Made by a program: the position numbers and the translations under genes. From NCBI RefSeq assembly GCF_021134715.1, contig NC_060019.1, positions 9,810,001-9,874,000 on the forward strand: 64,000 nucleotides of DNA, in the 5' to 3' direction. Of the stretch, positions 23,601 through 34,515 are shown piece after piece. Position 1 is the stretch's first letter. Each line of letters opens with the position of its first letter. Below the pieces are notes generated by a model. That model was not told where the DNA came from and made no database searches. It saw nothing but the letters and a program-made list of their open reading frames with translations. Source of the DNA: Daphnia pulex (taxonomy: Eukaryota > Arthropoda > Branchiopoda > Diplostraca > Daphniidae).

Positions 23601-26600
23601 GGCTCTCGTCTCATGTGGTTCCCTTAATCTCCTTCTAGTTGTCGTAGACTTTGATTCGATCGCATTTCGATTTATCTCGGCGACGGTCAAAAGAAGACGT
23701 TGTTATTTCGCTGGCGTTTTCTGCTGACGCCGTTGGGTTGGCCGCAAAACGTGAGCTATCACCGCTAGATCTAGGAGCCGTGCCCAAGAACCCCTGGCCA
23801 ATGCAAATGTGAATAAGAGTCGGGAGAATATAAGAGCGAAAGAAAAAAGTCTAGAAAAGAAAGTCTAAAAAAGCTGATGACGTTCATTGCGGGTCTAGCT
23901 TGTTCCCCGACTTTTTAACACTTTTGACTGGTATCTCGGATAGTTCTTTGATGCCTTTCTTCACGTGTCGTCTATCCAAGAAGTCAACGGAAGCGGTTGG
24001 CCTCTCCTCCGCTTTTTCTCGCCTACCTTTTTTTTGCCAGTTCTATCTTGAAACGTGGAAACTTGGTGGGATCGTTTGTACCTCGAGAGAGAACGAATCC
24101 CCACGCTAAACTCTCAACGGATAATTTGACATTTCCCTCCTCCTTTTCTTTCTTTTCATCGACTGTGCCCCGCTCCCGAATGTGTGTGAGTCAAATCGAC
24201 CGGATTTTTCAGGAGAGGGATTTCGTGACTTGTGGACGATGTTCACGAAAATGCGCGTCGAAGAAGCTTAACGAGCAACAAAAGAGCGTGGCAAGTCGCC
24301 GCCGCCGCCGTCGTCGTCGTCGCCCAAAAGCCAGTGGTGGTGGTGGTAGTGGTGGGGGTGGGAGAGTAGCATCCATTCGACATTAGTCGGAAGGATTCCC
24401 CAATGACCTTGTGCATGTAATAATGAAGAAGGATGTCTTATTTTAAAAAAAGGAAGAAGGAGAAGATATAAAAGGACCTCTCATCCTCTGTCTTCATTCC
24501 TCCGCGTTCTCCTCCCCCCCCCCTTTTTACACGCGTGTCTTCTCCTCGGTGATTGTCACCCACTTTGACTCGACTTTGCCAACTTGGATCTCAACGGAAA
24601 ACGACAAGCGTGATAGTCCTTTCACGTCACTCGTCTATCACTGGTTTTGTCATATTCTTTTTTTTTTTTCTTCCCCCAGCTCTTTGTTCCCCCAAGTCCA
24701 TTCTGCCGGGATGGATAAAGAAAAACAAAACGAAAAACTGTAGCAAAAACCACCACACGACGTAACAAAGCCAGAAGAAGATGATGATGTATGGATTATT
24801 CACGGGGGCTTGATCAAGTCTGAGTCACCACCGAACCGAGTGATGGCGTATCGGAATGGACTGGCGAAATGAATGCGCATTTCTGGCCAAACTCTCGGTG
24901 GCCTTCTTCATTTGCATCCGCAATCAAGTGCATTTTTTGAATAAAAAAAAAGAAAAGGAGGAAAAAAAAAGAGGCGGAGTTGAATGTTGTGGAGGTGGAT
25001 GTTTCTTTCTCTCATTCTTTCTTGCCGTGTATGTGTGTGCGTTGGTATATCGATATAGACTCACGACAGCCCGCGGCCGTTTACCGAGAATAACGGGCGG
25101 CGGTGGAATGAAGCGGCGGCATGCTGGAAGCAAGCAAGCACACGTTCCGTGGCATGTAGTTACCTTGACCGGCCCTTGTATGGTAGAGGCCAAGGTATTG
25201 AGACGGCAGAAGAGAGGTGGTATCGAAAGTACCTGGGGGAGTCGAACCTCCATCCGCAACCTGAAGGGGAAAAGCAGAAGAAGAAGAAGAAGAAGAAGAC
25301 GATGTCTAGACGACGAACGTTGTTGTGAGGATGTGTGTGCTATTCAGTCGATTGCGGTACTAGCTTTAATGCGGACGTCGTCCGCTCTTGTTGTCCCGGT
25401 GACGGTGGCGGCCGTTTTCCCTTTCCAGTCCAGCCAGGAAAAAAAAGGCGAAAAAAGAATTCCAGATCGGGAGAATAGGCCTCAACATTTCTGATTTCCG
25501 CTCCTTCCGGATGGGAGCGGATGCCTCTGAAATGATCCCGTTCAGTGCTCCTAGTTTCTGTGGGGAGTTGTTATTGTTGCCAGTTCGTCGCCATCGTTGC
25601 ACGTCCCTCCATAACACGTTTGACAACCGGTGAACAACAGCAGCGACAACAACAACAACATGGGGAGTATTTCGGGATTCGTGGCGTCGGCCAGCCAAAT
25701 GGCCGCCGGAAAGAGCAAAATTGAAACGAGATTTTCTCCGCGAACTCGACGGGCGTTGCTACTCCGCAAGCGATTGGCGTTCATAGAGACGATGGGTCGT
25801 GCTGACGCTCGTTTTGTCCGTTTTGTTCACAAACTCGTCCGCTTGATACGGACCATTGAGAAGGTTGTACCCCCATTTCCTCGGCGATTCGCTGACATAA
25901 TCTCCGTTTGTTTTCTTGATAATTTCCCCGACTACCCAGCTTACCGAGTACGTTTCGACTGGTCATTCACGAATGTCATTTTCAATCTGATTGTTTTGCA
26001 GGAACTGTCGGTGGAATTGGATGGGCGACGTGACGAACAAGCTGGATTGGCCGGAGCGGGACAGCGTCTCATCAACACGCTCAGCGACGAAGATTACCGC
26101 AGTAATGGGCAGAAACATCAGCAGAGCAGTCACGACGATGCTCTCATGCTCCGCCAGCGATTGGACGACATGAATCGCAGATGGCACGGGCTAAGAGCCA
26201 AAACGGTGGCCATCAGGTAAATCACGTTGGGTGGAAGAGAAGGAGAAGAAGAAGAAGAAAAAAAGAAAGAATAAAAAAATAGGAAGGGCCGCCAAGCCCC
26301 TTAGAAGGTAAATACCATAAACTTATGTTTTTTATTTCTTTTTTCTTGTAGGAATCGTCTGGAAAACAACACGGAGCATTGGAACGCGCTGCTGCTGTCG
26401 CTTCGCGAACTCATCGAATGGGTCATCCGCAAAGACACGGAATTGACCGGATTGGGACCGATCCGCGGTGATCTATCAACGCTGGTCAAGCAACAAGTAA
26501 ATAGAATTTTTTTTTCTCCTTTTTTTCTTGCCCATCTCTTGCGCAAGAAAAATGTTTTTATAAAATTGAGGATGTTTTGCCTCTCACTCGCGATGTACTC

Positions 26601-29600
26601 ACACCACGCCCCTTGTCCGTTGCAGGATGATTTCAGAGCGTTCCGAAGACAGCTGGATGATAAACGACCGTTGATCGAGCAGAGCATCTTAACCGGGAGA
26701 CAGCTTGTAGCCAATGAAGCGCCACTCTCTGACGCCAGCGATTCGGAAGGTAATTCATCTTTCGATAGTCTCTTGTTATTTCGTCCTGCCTGCGGGATTT
26801 ATGATTTATTTTTTCAAGTAAAAAGAGAGAGGGGAAAAAGATAAAGAAAACGAAAAAAAAAAATAATAACAAAATAACATTCGTTTTCGATTTCTCTTTA
26901 TTGACTGCACGAGAGTTGCGTGGTGATGAGCTGATCGATGAGCCACCGGATCGATTTCTTACGAGTTGTTGTTTGGGGGGTTGTTTTTCTTCTTTTCTTG
27001 CGCGCTGTCTTATTATTTGAAAATATCTTGCCTCACAAGAAATGAAAAGGACACTGTATGTGTTTTGAGTTCTTTTTTGTCCGCTTGGTTGACGACGATG
27101 GCTGGTCTCTATTGTTGCTTTTCGTTCGACAAAAGGCCATTGAATGAGAAAGAAAGAAAGAAAAAAAGAAAAGGAGTTGTCTTCTATTTCTTCTGCCATT
27201 TCCAATTTGGCATTAAAGATCTCCTCAACCAGCCGAGGGCTTTGGCATACATTCATTCTTCTCGCTCTTTTCACTTTGCCTGATCTCCATATTTCACGCA
27301 CACACACAAAAAAAAGAAGAGAATGAGGGGAACATGTATAATCTCTAGTCGGTTCGCCTCTTCATCCCTTCTTCTTCTTCGGGTAGTTGTTGTGGGTTTC
27401 AATAGAACTTGTGTGTTGCCGGAGTTGTGAAGGGAGTGAAGTTGTGCAAGCCGGAGAACCCCATATTAAACAGATCGTGTTGGAATTCCTTTCTGTGGGG
27501 GGTTCATCTCGTTCGCTTTTATGCCCGTAGGTTTTTATTTATTTTTTTGACTGTTTTTGACGGAATTTCGTGTCACCTCTCTCCCGCTGCGTGCGGGTTA
27601 TTTTTCCTTTTTTTTTTTACTATTATTATTTCTTACCTGATTTTTTTTTTCTTTTCTTTTTTAAAAAACTTTTCTTTTGTTTGCTTATTTTTATAGCTGC
27701 CAACCGGGACCTTCTGCCGGGTGATTCACGTGGTTACCGCAGCGCCGAAGAGGCAGCACGCGAGTTGACACAAGGCATTCGGCGCGAAGTGACCAAGTTG
27801 GCCGAACGATGGGCCGCCCTGCGTGATCGCACTGAACGATGGAACGTTGACTTGGACACCACCACAAACGTAAACGATTTTTTTTTCTTTTCCGCTTTTT
27901 CTTTTCTATTCACACTTTTAGTACTTCTCGCCACCTCCTGGCTTTTTATTTCATTGGAAGGTTAGTACGGACTTGGAAAAAGTTTCTTGCCAGGAGTCGA
28001 AATCCTTTTCGTGAGAGAAGCGGAATAACGGAAACTTGCCCCACTAGATTAAGTTCTCTCGAGCTCCATATTAGGTGGGCGGTTCCGGTGATTCTTGAAA
28101 GTCAATTCTCCCTCCCCCCCCCTCGTGTTCTCGGCTGCGTTTTTGAAAGGAAAAAGAAAAAAATGACATGTCATGTAAATGAAGGACCGTCACGCATGGC
28201 TTGATTATCGTACCGACCGGCAAAGTAGTTCGTTCTGCATACATCAATTGGTTTATTCTCATATAACTTGGCTCGGGAGGCTAGCTTGATAGACATTACG
28301 GCGATTTCAGGTTATTGATTCCCATTACGTCGTCGACCGTATGGGATGCGTCAACACAGAGTTGCAACAGTCTACTACGCACGGCGCTTGATACGGGAAT
28401 GTTAACAGTTTGCTTATAGAACACAAGAACAATTCTCAGTAGATTAGTCGTGCTCGACTGGATATCCGACACCGTGAGGTCCCCCCACCTCCTCTTTTTC
28501 TCTCCGCCGGAGCCTTGGAGCAAAACACAACACTGAGCTCTTTTACTTCTCGGCCTCTTTACTTTTTTTGGTATTTTTCATTTTTGGACGTCGCATTCGG
28601 ACTCCACTGGTTGTGTAATCCGATCGGAACCGTAAGGCGATCGACACAACGAGAAAGGAAACAAGTGGGGCGGCTTCCTCCCCCCTCTTTCCATCGCCCA
28701 CGGATCAACGGGTCGGCCGCGGATGTTGTCGTTTGCTTTCTGTCCCCGTCGATATTTATTTATACCTCGGTCCTTCGAGTCGTGTGATGTTATTCCGTTT
28801 CTCAGATTTGCCTCGGCAGTAACAGACGTCGGATTGCCTCAGCTCCTTGCTCCCCGTCTCGCCTCAGCTCTCTCTCGTCTTATTCCTCGGTTGTCAGATC
28901 GACTTTGCCCCAGTTGTAGACCATTGTTGTCCGTTTTCCAGTCGAACCGCCACCAGACGATTGGATCATGTCCGTTTTGACAGAGCCGTTCGTGTTCTTT
29001 CAACTTTATCAGGTCTCGTCTGATCTTTCTCGTTGTTTTTCCGATTTTTCTTTTGTTGCCTGTTGTGAACGGGAGCGATTTGGCTCCTTTTCAGTCCCAT
29101 TGTATGGCTCAAGGGCTGTAGGAAACATTTCGAGGCCATTCGTTCCGATGATGGTTTATTTATCAACAGCCAAGCAGAAGAAACAAAAAACAAAAAAACT
29201 TGAGCAACGAGCCCAATCTAATTTATACGACCTGGTTTTTTGGTGGTACCACTATCTCCCTTTTGTTGATTTTACAGCGAGTGCAGCAATTGCAGGCCAG
29301 CATGGACGACGCTTCGAACCGGCTCGTTCCTGCCGAAACGACTCGCTCCAAGTGGATCAATCCGACCGAATTGAGTCCTCAGCAAGTCCAGCAGCACATG
29401 GATCAATTGAAGGTACGGTGCGAACTTGGCCATCAGCTCACACGACAATTCGCTTACATCGACCCCTTACTCTCCTCCGCTCTTTCAACATAATCCGTGA
29501 CAGTGATCGTTAACTAACCGTATGCGTATACACTTATTCATGTGCAGGAACTAAGCGATAAAATTGCCCCAGTCCAGCTGACGATTGAGGAAGTCAACGA

Positions 29601-32600
29601 CCAGGCAGCCCGTTTGGCCGATTCCGGCGTCCCATTATCTCACGCCAATCTTTCCAGACTAGAAGATCTCAATTCTCGGTAAGTCTAAGGCGGAACAGTA
29701 ACAGGGAAAATATAACAAAAACAAACAAACAAAAAAATACGCCTTCCTCTTCCGAAAAAGGAAAAAAAAAAATATAATAATTGTTTGCGGTAGTCATTAA
29801 ATTAACGCTTGGCGAGTGGAGAGAATATTGGGCTAATTGATTCGTTATACTTGTGGCTGACCAAGCTAATGCTTTCCATTTTTTATTTGACTCTCTTTCT
29901 CTGCTCTGACTCGTAGGTGGAAAGTGTTACAGTCTTCGATGGACGATCGATACCAACAATTGTGTGGCGTTACCCGAGACGGTGCGCTTAGTGGTCCGTT
30001 GCTGCACAGCTTCTTGGCCTCGTCGGTCGACCGGCCCTGGGAGAGATCCGTCACGGAAGCCGACGTTCCTTATTACGTCAAGTAAAAATCCTTCTCTCAC
30101 ATCTTTCCTTTTTTTTCCCCCTTTGCCGGTTTAATTGGCCGAAGAGTTATTTTATTTGATTATTTATTGTCGGTTTTGTTTTATTTGTTTGTTGATTTTT
30201 TGTGTTTTGTTTTCTTTTTGGGCCACTTTCAGTCACCAAACGGAGACTACTCATTGGGACCATCCTCAGCTGGAAGAATTGATGAATTCATTGTCCGAGT
30301 TCAATGACGTCCGCTTCTCAGCTTACCGGATGGCTCTCAAGTTGCGACGCGTACAGAAGTTCCTATGCCGTAAGTTTTTCGATCGACATCGATCCAGGAA
30401 ACATATCTTTTTTTTTCTCCCTTTTTTAAATCAACCGTTTCTTTTGGGTTATATTTGATCTTCTAGTGGATAAACTTGAACTGAACACGGCCATTGACAC
30501 TTTTGACGCTCACGGTCTCCGGGCGCAGAACGACAAAGTGATTGACATCCCTGATATGGTGACTGTCCTCCGTTCGCTGTACGAAGTTGTTGTCACAGCC
30601 TATCCGGGCGAGATTCGCCTACCCCTCGTCATTGACTTGTGTCTCAACTGGATCCTCAACGTTTACGATAGGTAAATTTTGAATGTTTTATGCTTCGATG
30701 TTTTTTCTGACCTTTTTCTATTTGTCGTCTACAGTCAAAGATCAGGCGAAATTCGAGTCCTCTCCTTCAAAGTAGTCATCACTTTGATGTGCCGTGGCCA
30801 TTTAGAGGATAAATACCGATGTGAGTAACTCTTTACTATTCATGATCAATTGGAAATTGAGGATTATCGGCTGATTTACTGGGCAGCCAGATTTGGTATA
30901 AGGGCAATAGCGTGGTTTTCAATGTGCACTTGAGTAAGTTTCAGAAGTCACTCGGACTTGGATCCAATTCAAATCACTTGAGATTCACCCGCACCTATTA
31001 CACCTGCTCCATTTACCACTAAACCCTCCTTTCTTTTCTACGTAAATGTTCGTTCAATACGTTTGCAAAATAGCTCACGGCAACCAATCAATTTAGCAAA
31101 CATGTGCCATTTATCTCTCTCTCCATGTTTGAAAGAAACGGTATTCAAAAGCGGTAACATTAGCATAAAAGGACTTATCCTTTGGACTTTGGTGAAACCT
31201 GTTAGCAAAGTCATGTAAAACCCCGCTGGCCAAATCACGAGATCGTGATTGACTCTGCCACCAATGATCTTCCTTCAGCATATTTCTCCCAGCATTCTTC
31301 CGAAGCGTTCACGTAAGACTTTGAAATAAGAAAAAGAAGGAGCAGTGTCAGAATTATCAAACTCTTTAAACTGTTCGTATTTAAACGCTGATGGATCGAT
31401 CGACCGACCCGAGTTGCGGTTAAATCGAATGCATTGTCCCGTCAATTGAAGCCGCTTGTCTTTCAAGTTTTTGTTTTTCTCTCCTCCCATGAATCCTCCG
31501 CTATTGTTTATCGGCTCTACTCGCTTGGCTTAATGATACCAATGCGCTGCGTGCCAGATGCGCGTCCTCGGAGCAAACAAAAACAAAATAAGTGGAAGAA
31601 TCTAGGCTCCTTTAGAGCAGAGATTTAATGGTAGAGTTTGCGGGATTTACGGGCAGGATCGAAGAACGCATTGTCCTCGATCGAATGAATACACCTAACA
31701 AAAGTATTGATTGTCGATTGGATTCTAAAAACGCAATTTCTTCTCCTTATTTTCTAGATTTGTTCCGACTAATCGCCGATCCCAATCGATTGGTTGATGC
31801 ACCTAAACTGGGTGTTCTCTTACACGATTGCGTTCAAATGCCGCGAGAATTGGGTGAAGTGGCCGCATTTGGTGGTTCAAACATCGAGCCGTCGGTCAAA
31901 TGTTGTTTCGACAAGGCCGGCAAACAACGACAGTCCATCGAGGTAATTATTGTTTGTGTTAAAATTTTGAAGAATAAATATTAAACTTTGATTGAAACTA
32001 CGTTATCTTCGTACAAAGGCCGTTCACTTTTTGGCTTGGATGAAACGGGAACCGCAGAGCGTCGTGTGGCTCCCAGTACTCCACCGTTTGGCCGCATCAG
32101 AATCGGCCCGTCATCAATCCAAGTGCAACGTTTGCAAGGCTACTCCCATCATCGGATTGAGGTATAACCAAATGGTTTGGCTGTTTCTATTATTAGTGGT
32201 TTACTAATTTGTTAATCCAATTAATTCAGGTACCGATGCCTCAAGTGTTTAAGCTTCGACATGTGCCAGACCTGTTTTTTCACGGGGCGAGTTTCAAAGC
32301 ATCACAAATTGACTCATCCAATGCAAGAGTATTGCACAACGGTAATGCCTGATGAGAATTATTAGCTGCGTAAACGATTGCGTTTCATAACTCCTCATTT
32401 TGTTTACCATGTTTTGTAGACCACGTCGGGAGAGGATTTGAAAGATTTCACTCGCACCCTGCGCAACAAATTCAAGTCTAAGCGCTACTTTAAGAAACAT
32501 CCTCGTTTGGGTTATTTGCCCGTTCAGACGGCTCTGGAAGGGACGGCAACTCCGTCGGATGCTCAATCGGAAATCTCTTCTCAGATGCAGTCTAGCGTGG

Positions 32601-33819
32601 CGCAAGATGTCCTTGTGCATTCAGCAGCCACGTCCGTTATAGATGGCATCCACAAAGATTTCACCCCGGAATCGTAAGTTGAAGAACATGAGTGTGATGC
32701 GTTTGATTTCTACATATTTCCTAATTTGCAGGGAGGATGAACATCAGCTCATTGCTCAGTACTGCCGATCTTTGAACGGAGACGCTCTTGGCATGTCAAT
32801 GGGAGTGGCCCCGAGGAGCCCGGTTCAACTATTAGCCGCACTTGACTCTAATCACAAGGAAGAAATCGAAACAATGATTCGGTACATTGGCAGTTGTAAT
32901 TTTGAATGGCTTTTAAATGGCGAAATAACTAATTGATTTTTAATGTACAGTGAGCTCGAAGAAGAAAACGCCACGCTTCAAGCCGAATACGAACGTCTGC
33001 GTTCGCAGCAATCACCTTCCATGTCTTTTTCATTCTCTTCTTCTCCCGACGATGCCACGCCCATCCCGCATCAAGGTGGGGCCTCGTCGTCTGGCAATCA
33101 CACGTCTGAAGTTGAGAGAGACATGTTGGCTGAAGCTCGTCTATTGAGGCAGCACAAGACTCGATTAGAGGCTCGAATGAAAATACTGGAAGAACACAAT
33201 CGCCAACTGGAAACTCAGCTCAGCCGGCTTCGACAGTTGCTGGATGAGGTGTGTTTGAAATAAATAACCTGTCATTTGTTTCGGTATTCACTTTTTAATT
33301 TTCCTCCCTTTTCCCATGGTTTCGCTTAACAGCCTGGAGGAAATGGCCGAGAAAACTCGTCGCCGGCCAAGACTGGAACTTTGCAGACCAGGTCAGTCAC
33401 AGCTGCTCACCTCGCAACCGATACCCCCGTGCGGACCAATGGACATGACAAAAGTATAGATTTTTCATTTGAATATTTATTTCTTTTTGTTCTATAATTC
33501 ACTTTTTTTTTTTGCTTTGTAAGATCATTCTTGGGCCGAACACGGTGTAGCCGATAGACTGGAAACCAGACCTCCTCCACCACCTCACGGTATTTCCACC
33601 AATCCAAACACGTACAATGCGCAGAACGTAGGCAACCTTCTTTTCATGGCAGGTATGTTGTTGGGAACATGATACCATACGTTGCTTAAATTATTTCAGT
33701 ATAAATCACCACTTAAATTGCGCTTTATAGGTGACTTGGGAAAAGCTGTTGGTTCTTTGGTGAACGTGATGACGGACGCCAACGATCAATCTCCAGGACT
33801 AACAGATGAAGAGGATTGA
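1553..33819 (+). CDS. Dys: dystrophin, 3' half of the gene (31 coding exons in the window)
   Basis: Dystrophin links cortical actin to the dystroglycan complex at the membrane of muscle and nerve cells. The sequence shows spectrin-like rod repeats, a WW domain, EF-hands, a ZZ finger, a C-terminal coiled coil and the conserved tail [17 protein letters not shown]. Exons: 1553-1693, 2025-2360, 2440-2615, 2691-2867, 2970-3113, 3318-3391, 3462-3568, 3653-3751, 5583-5697, 11511-11722, 11814-11968, 12068-12254, 26002-26216, 26352-26496, 26626-26749, 27697-27869, 29278-29412, 29548-29678, 29917-30081, 30233-30369, 30467-30671, 30735-30820, 31758-31942, 32019-32161, 32230-32341, 32420-32673, 32732-32881, 32951-33248, 33333-33453, 33524-33652, 33731-33819. 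All phases agree, giving 1,639 residues to the TGA at 33817. The actin-binding CH domains and the first rod repeats are upstream of the window, so this is a partial gene. Utrophin is vertebrate-specific, and dystrobrevin lacks such a rod, so the family call is firm. Confidence 0.96.
3752..5582 (+). other. dystrophin intron, 1.8 kb
   Basis: This intron runs from the AAG|GTCCGT donor to the TTTTTTTTCCGTAG acceptor. It contains a 15-base poly-C run at 4159-4173 and several poly-T and poly-A tracts. The longer open frames on either strand have no recognisable protein features. I see no exon or RNA gene in it. Confidence 0.8.
6279..6286 (+). promoter_or_regulatory. TATA-like element inside a dystrophin intron
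   Basis: The sequence TATATAAA, extended by further A residues, stands alone in otherwise mixed sequence, and CAGT-containing initiator-like sequence follows about 85 bases on (CTCAGTAGTCC, 6366-6376). It could mark an intronic promoter, but no downstream exon with a good start codon and donor could be assigned. The site may therefore be chance. Confidence 0.2.
8845..8864 (+). repeat. 20-base poly-T tract
   Basis: An uninterrupted run of T within the 5.8 kb dystrophin intron. It is a simple repeat and probably length-variable. Confidence 0.9.
11511..12254 (+). other. Dys: dystrophin exon block 2: rod repeats (3 exons)
   Basis: Three exons separated by introns of 91 and 99 bases encode about 185 residues. 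They contain spectrin-repeat cores with the expected tryptophans: [27 protein letters not shown] and [18 protein letters not shown]. The first exon begins in phase 1 from exon 5583-5697 and the last ends in phase 0 (CTCAAG|GTAGGA). The block sits between the two largest introns of the window. It would be present in the long isoforms and missing from isoforms started at 14352 or later. Confidence 0.93.
13919..13940 (+). promoter_or_regulatory. GA-repeat upstream of the internal first exon
   Basis: A run of alternating GA about 410 bases before the ATG at 14352. GAGA repeats are common near arthropod promoters and bind GAGA-type factors in insects. Here it is only a composition signal consistent with a promoter for the downstream exon. 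Confidence 0.25.
14352..15515 (+). CDS. Dys: alternative first exon of a short dystrophin isoform (388 codons)
   Basis: A 388-codon open frame starts at ATG 14352, with an in-frame TGA directly before it, and ends at GTCCAG|GTATCT in phase 0. It can therefore join exon 26002 (also phase 0) to give [12 protein letters not shown] and an isoform of 1,386 residues, about 157 kDa. The N-terminal part is rich in Ser, Pro, Arg and His and looks disordered. The last 25 residues ([19 protein letters not shown] then ERFVQ) look helical and could enter the rod. Drosophila dystrophin makes several isoforms from internal promoters with unique N-termini (Dp186, Dp205, Dp117); which one this matches is not decided. 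An overlapping short upstream frame starts at 14348. The splice is inferred, not observed. Confidence 0.7.
20389..20412 (+). repeat. AC dinucleotide microsatellite
   Basis: Twelve perfect AC units inside the 13.7 kb dystrophin intron, directly followed by ACTATATC. It is likely length-polymorphic. Confidence 0.9.
25276..25299 (+). repeat. AGA trinucleotide repeat
   Basis: Eight near-perfect AGA/GAA units in the dystrophin intron, about 360 bases before the candidate exon at 25660. Confidence 0.85.
25660..25947 (+). CDS. Dys: candidate alternative first exon of a short dystrophin isoform (96 codons)
   Basis: ATG 25660 sits in a CAACATGG context after a CAA-rich leader, with an in-frame TGA at 25621. 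The frame stays open for 114 codons straight into exon 26002, which by chance happens in roughly 0.4 percent of random frames. A CGA|GTACGT donor at 25947/25948 would remove a 54-base intron in phase 0; AAG|GTTGTA at 25863 is an alternative. The peptide begins [20 protein letters not shown] and has a basic arginine-rich middle. Joined to exon 26002 it gives about 1,094 residues, near 124 kDa, similar in size to Drosophila Dp117. No homology of this N-terminus is known to me. Confidence 0.4.
26002..27869 (+). other. Dys: dystrophin exon block 3: rod repeats (4 exons)
   Basis: Four exons encode about 219 residues of rod, with repeat cores [37 protein letters not shown] and [18 protein letters not shown]. 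This is the first block common to the isoforms started at 14352 and 25660. Intron 26750-27696 (947 bases) is T-rich near its acceptor and otherwise empty. Confidence 0.93.
27870..29277 (+). other. dystrophin intron, 1.4 kb, with a possible promoter
   Basis: The intron runs from AACAAAC... (CACAAAC|GTAAAC) to GATTTTACAG. Its second half is less T-rich than the first and has a TATA-like stretch at 28753-28764 followed by a short ATG frame ending at a possible donor (28968-29012). Open frames across 28968-29513 are in a different frame from the real exon 29278-29412. Confidence 0.7.
28968..29012 (+). other. weak candidate first exon of a C-terminal dystrophin isoform
   Basis: ATG 28968 starts 15 codons, [15 protein letters not shown], ending at TATCAG|GTCTCG in phase 0, compatible with acceptor 29278. 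TATTTATTTATA at 28753-28764 could be its TATA element. The product would have about 794 residues (about 90 kDa) with one rod repeat, WW, EF, ZZ and coiled coil. The donor is poor (GTCTCG), so this is a suggestion only. Confidence 0.2.
29278..33819 (+). other. Dys: dystrophin exon block 4: last rod repeat, WW, EF-hand, ZZ and coiled-coil exons
   Basis: Fifteen exons encode the part conserved in all dystrophins. The final rod repeat ends at [18 protein letters not shown]. The WW domain spans exons 29917 and 30233 ([24 protein letters not shown]). The two EF-hand-like modules cover exons 30233-31942 and include [17 protein letters not shown] and [10 protein letters not shown]. The ZZ finger covers exons 32019 and 32230 with [12 protein letters not shown] and MCQTCF cysteine pairs and the H-HKLTH end. 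Exon 32420 contains [19 protein letters not shown]. Exons 32732-33248 encode the leucine-heptad coiled coil that in other animals binds dystrobrevin. WW, EF and ZZ together bind beta-dystroglycan. Confidence 0.96.
30821..31757 (+). other. dystrophin intron, 0.94 kb
   Basis: It splits the tyrosine codon of the EDKYRYLF segment in phase 1 (CCGAT|GTGAGT to TTTTCTAG). I see no other feature in it. Confidence 0.85.
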
Positions 33820-34217
33820 AAATCGCAAGAAAATCGTTGCTCGTGTTTAAATGACATGTAGAAAGTTATTGTTACTGTTCATGAGTTGACACAGAATGAA
33901 GCAAAAAAAGAAGAAAATTGGAAACACGCTGCTTATGTAAGGGGCTGTTCTTCCATTATGTTTTATATCATGTTATCGGTTTTAAAACCTCCTGCCCTAT
34001 TCATGTCATTCATACTTTATGAGTGATTTAATATGTCATTCTCTTTCCTTTTGTCAATTTTTTTTTGTCTTCTTCTCTTTGCCACTGTCTTTGGGAGTAG
34101 AAGTGTGACAGCTGCCCTGTTTCTGTAGGTTTACTAGTTAACATCCAGTTTAACATATCATGTAGTTTCAAACAACAACAGCAATTCTGAGGGCATCTAT
34201 TCCTCTATGGCACACTA

Positions 34218-34223
34218 AATAAA
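34218..34223 (+). terminator. polyadenylation signal of dystrophin
   Basis: A canonical AATAAA about 400 bases after the stop codon. A second AATAAA lies near 34396. Use of this site gives a 3' UTR of about 0.42 kb that ends before the Tim13 stop codon on the other strand. Confidence 0.55.
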
Positions 34224-34515
34224 ACCAACAGGCCTCTGTTTTACATGGAATGTCTGGCTTCTTTCATTTTTTTTTTTTTTTATTTACCTTGATTTCTTCG
34301 TGAAATCTGAAAACAACTATATACCCTTTCATCAAGCTTGGATCAATGTTGTACACCTTGGGAGTCACTCAGTGTTGTCACTGTTGTAGCACAAAATAAA
34401 TCCCTATGTGACAATACAAGTAACAGTCTTTGGACTTGTTAAATAAATAAAAAACATCAATAGTTTTTTTTTTTATGTAATGAATTCTACTATGGGTACC
34501 ACACATACATAATAT

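Larger units (their letters stand above)
12255..26001 (+). other. dystrophin intron, 13.7 kb, with internal promoters
   Basis: This is the largest intron of the window. Both flanking exons are in phase 0, so any first exon ending in phase 0 can join exon 26002. It contains such a candidate at 14352-15515 and another at 25660-25947. The rest (12.3-14.3, 15.6-25.6 kb) is mixed-composition sequence with many CT/GA runs, AC repeats (20389-20412) and a (AGA)n tract at 25276-25299. I found no further exon. Its length and composition suit an intron that holds regulatory sequence. Confidence 0.75.

Noticed and set aside
26633..27307. 224-codon frame on the - strand within dystrophin
   Set aside because: It lies antisense across exon 26626-26749 and a T-rich intron. 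Its composition (K/R/S, poly-F) reflects the intron, and no signature is present.
28968..29513. 181-codon frame overlapping dystrophin exon 29278-29412
   Set aside because: It is out of frame with the clear rod-repeat exon. Only its first 15 codons are of interest, as a possible mini-exon.
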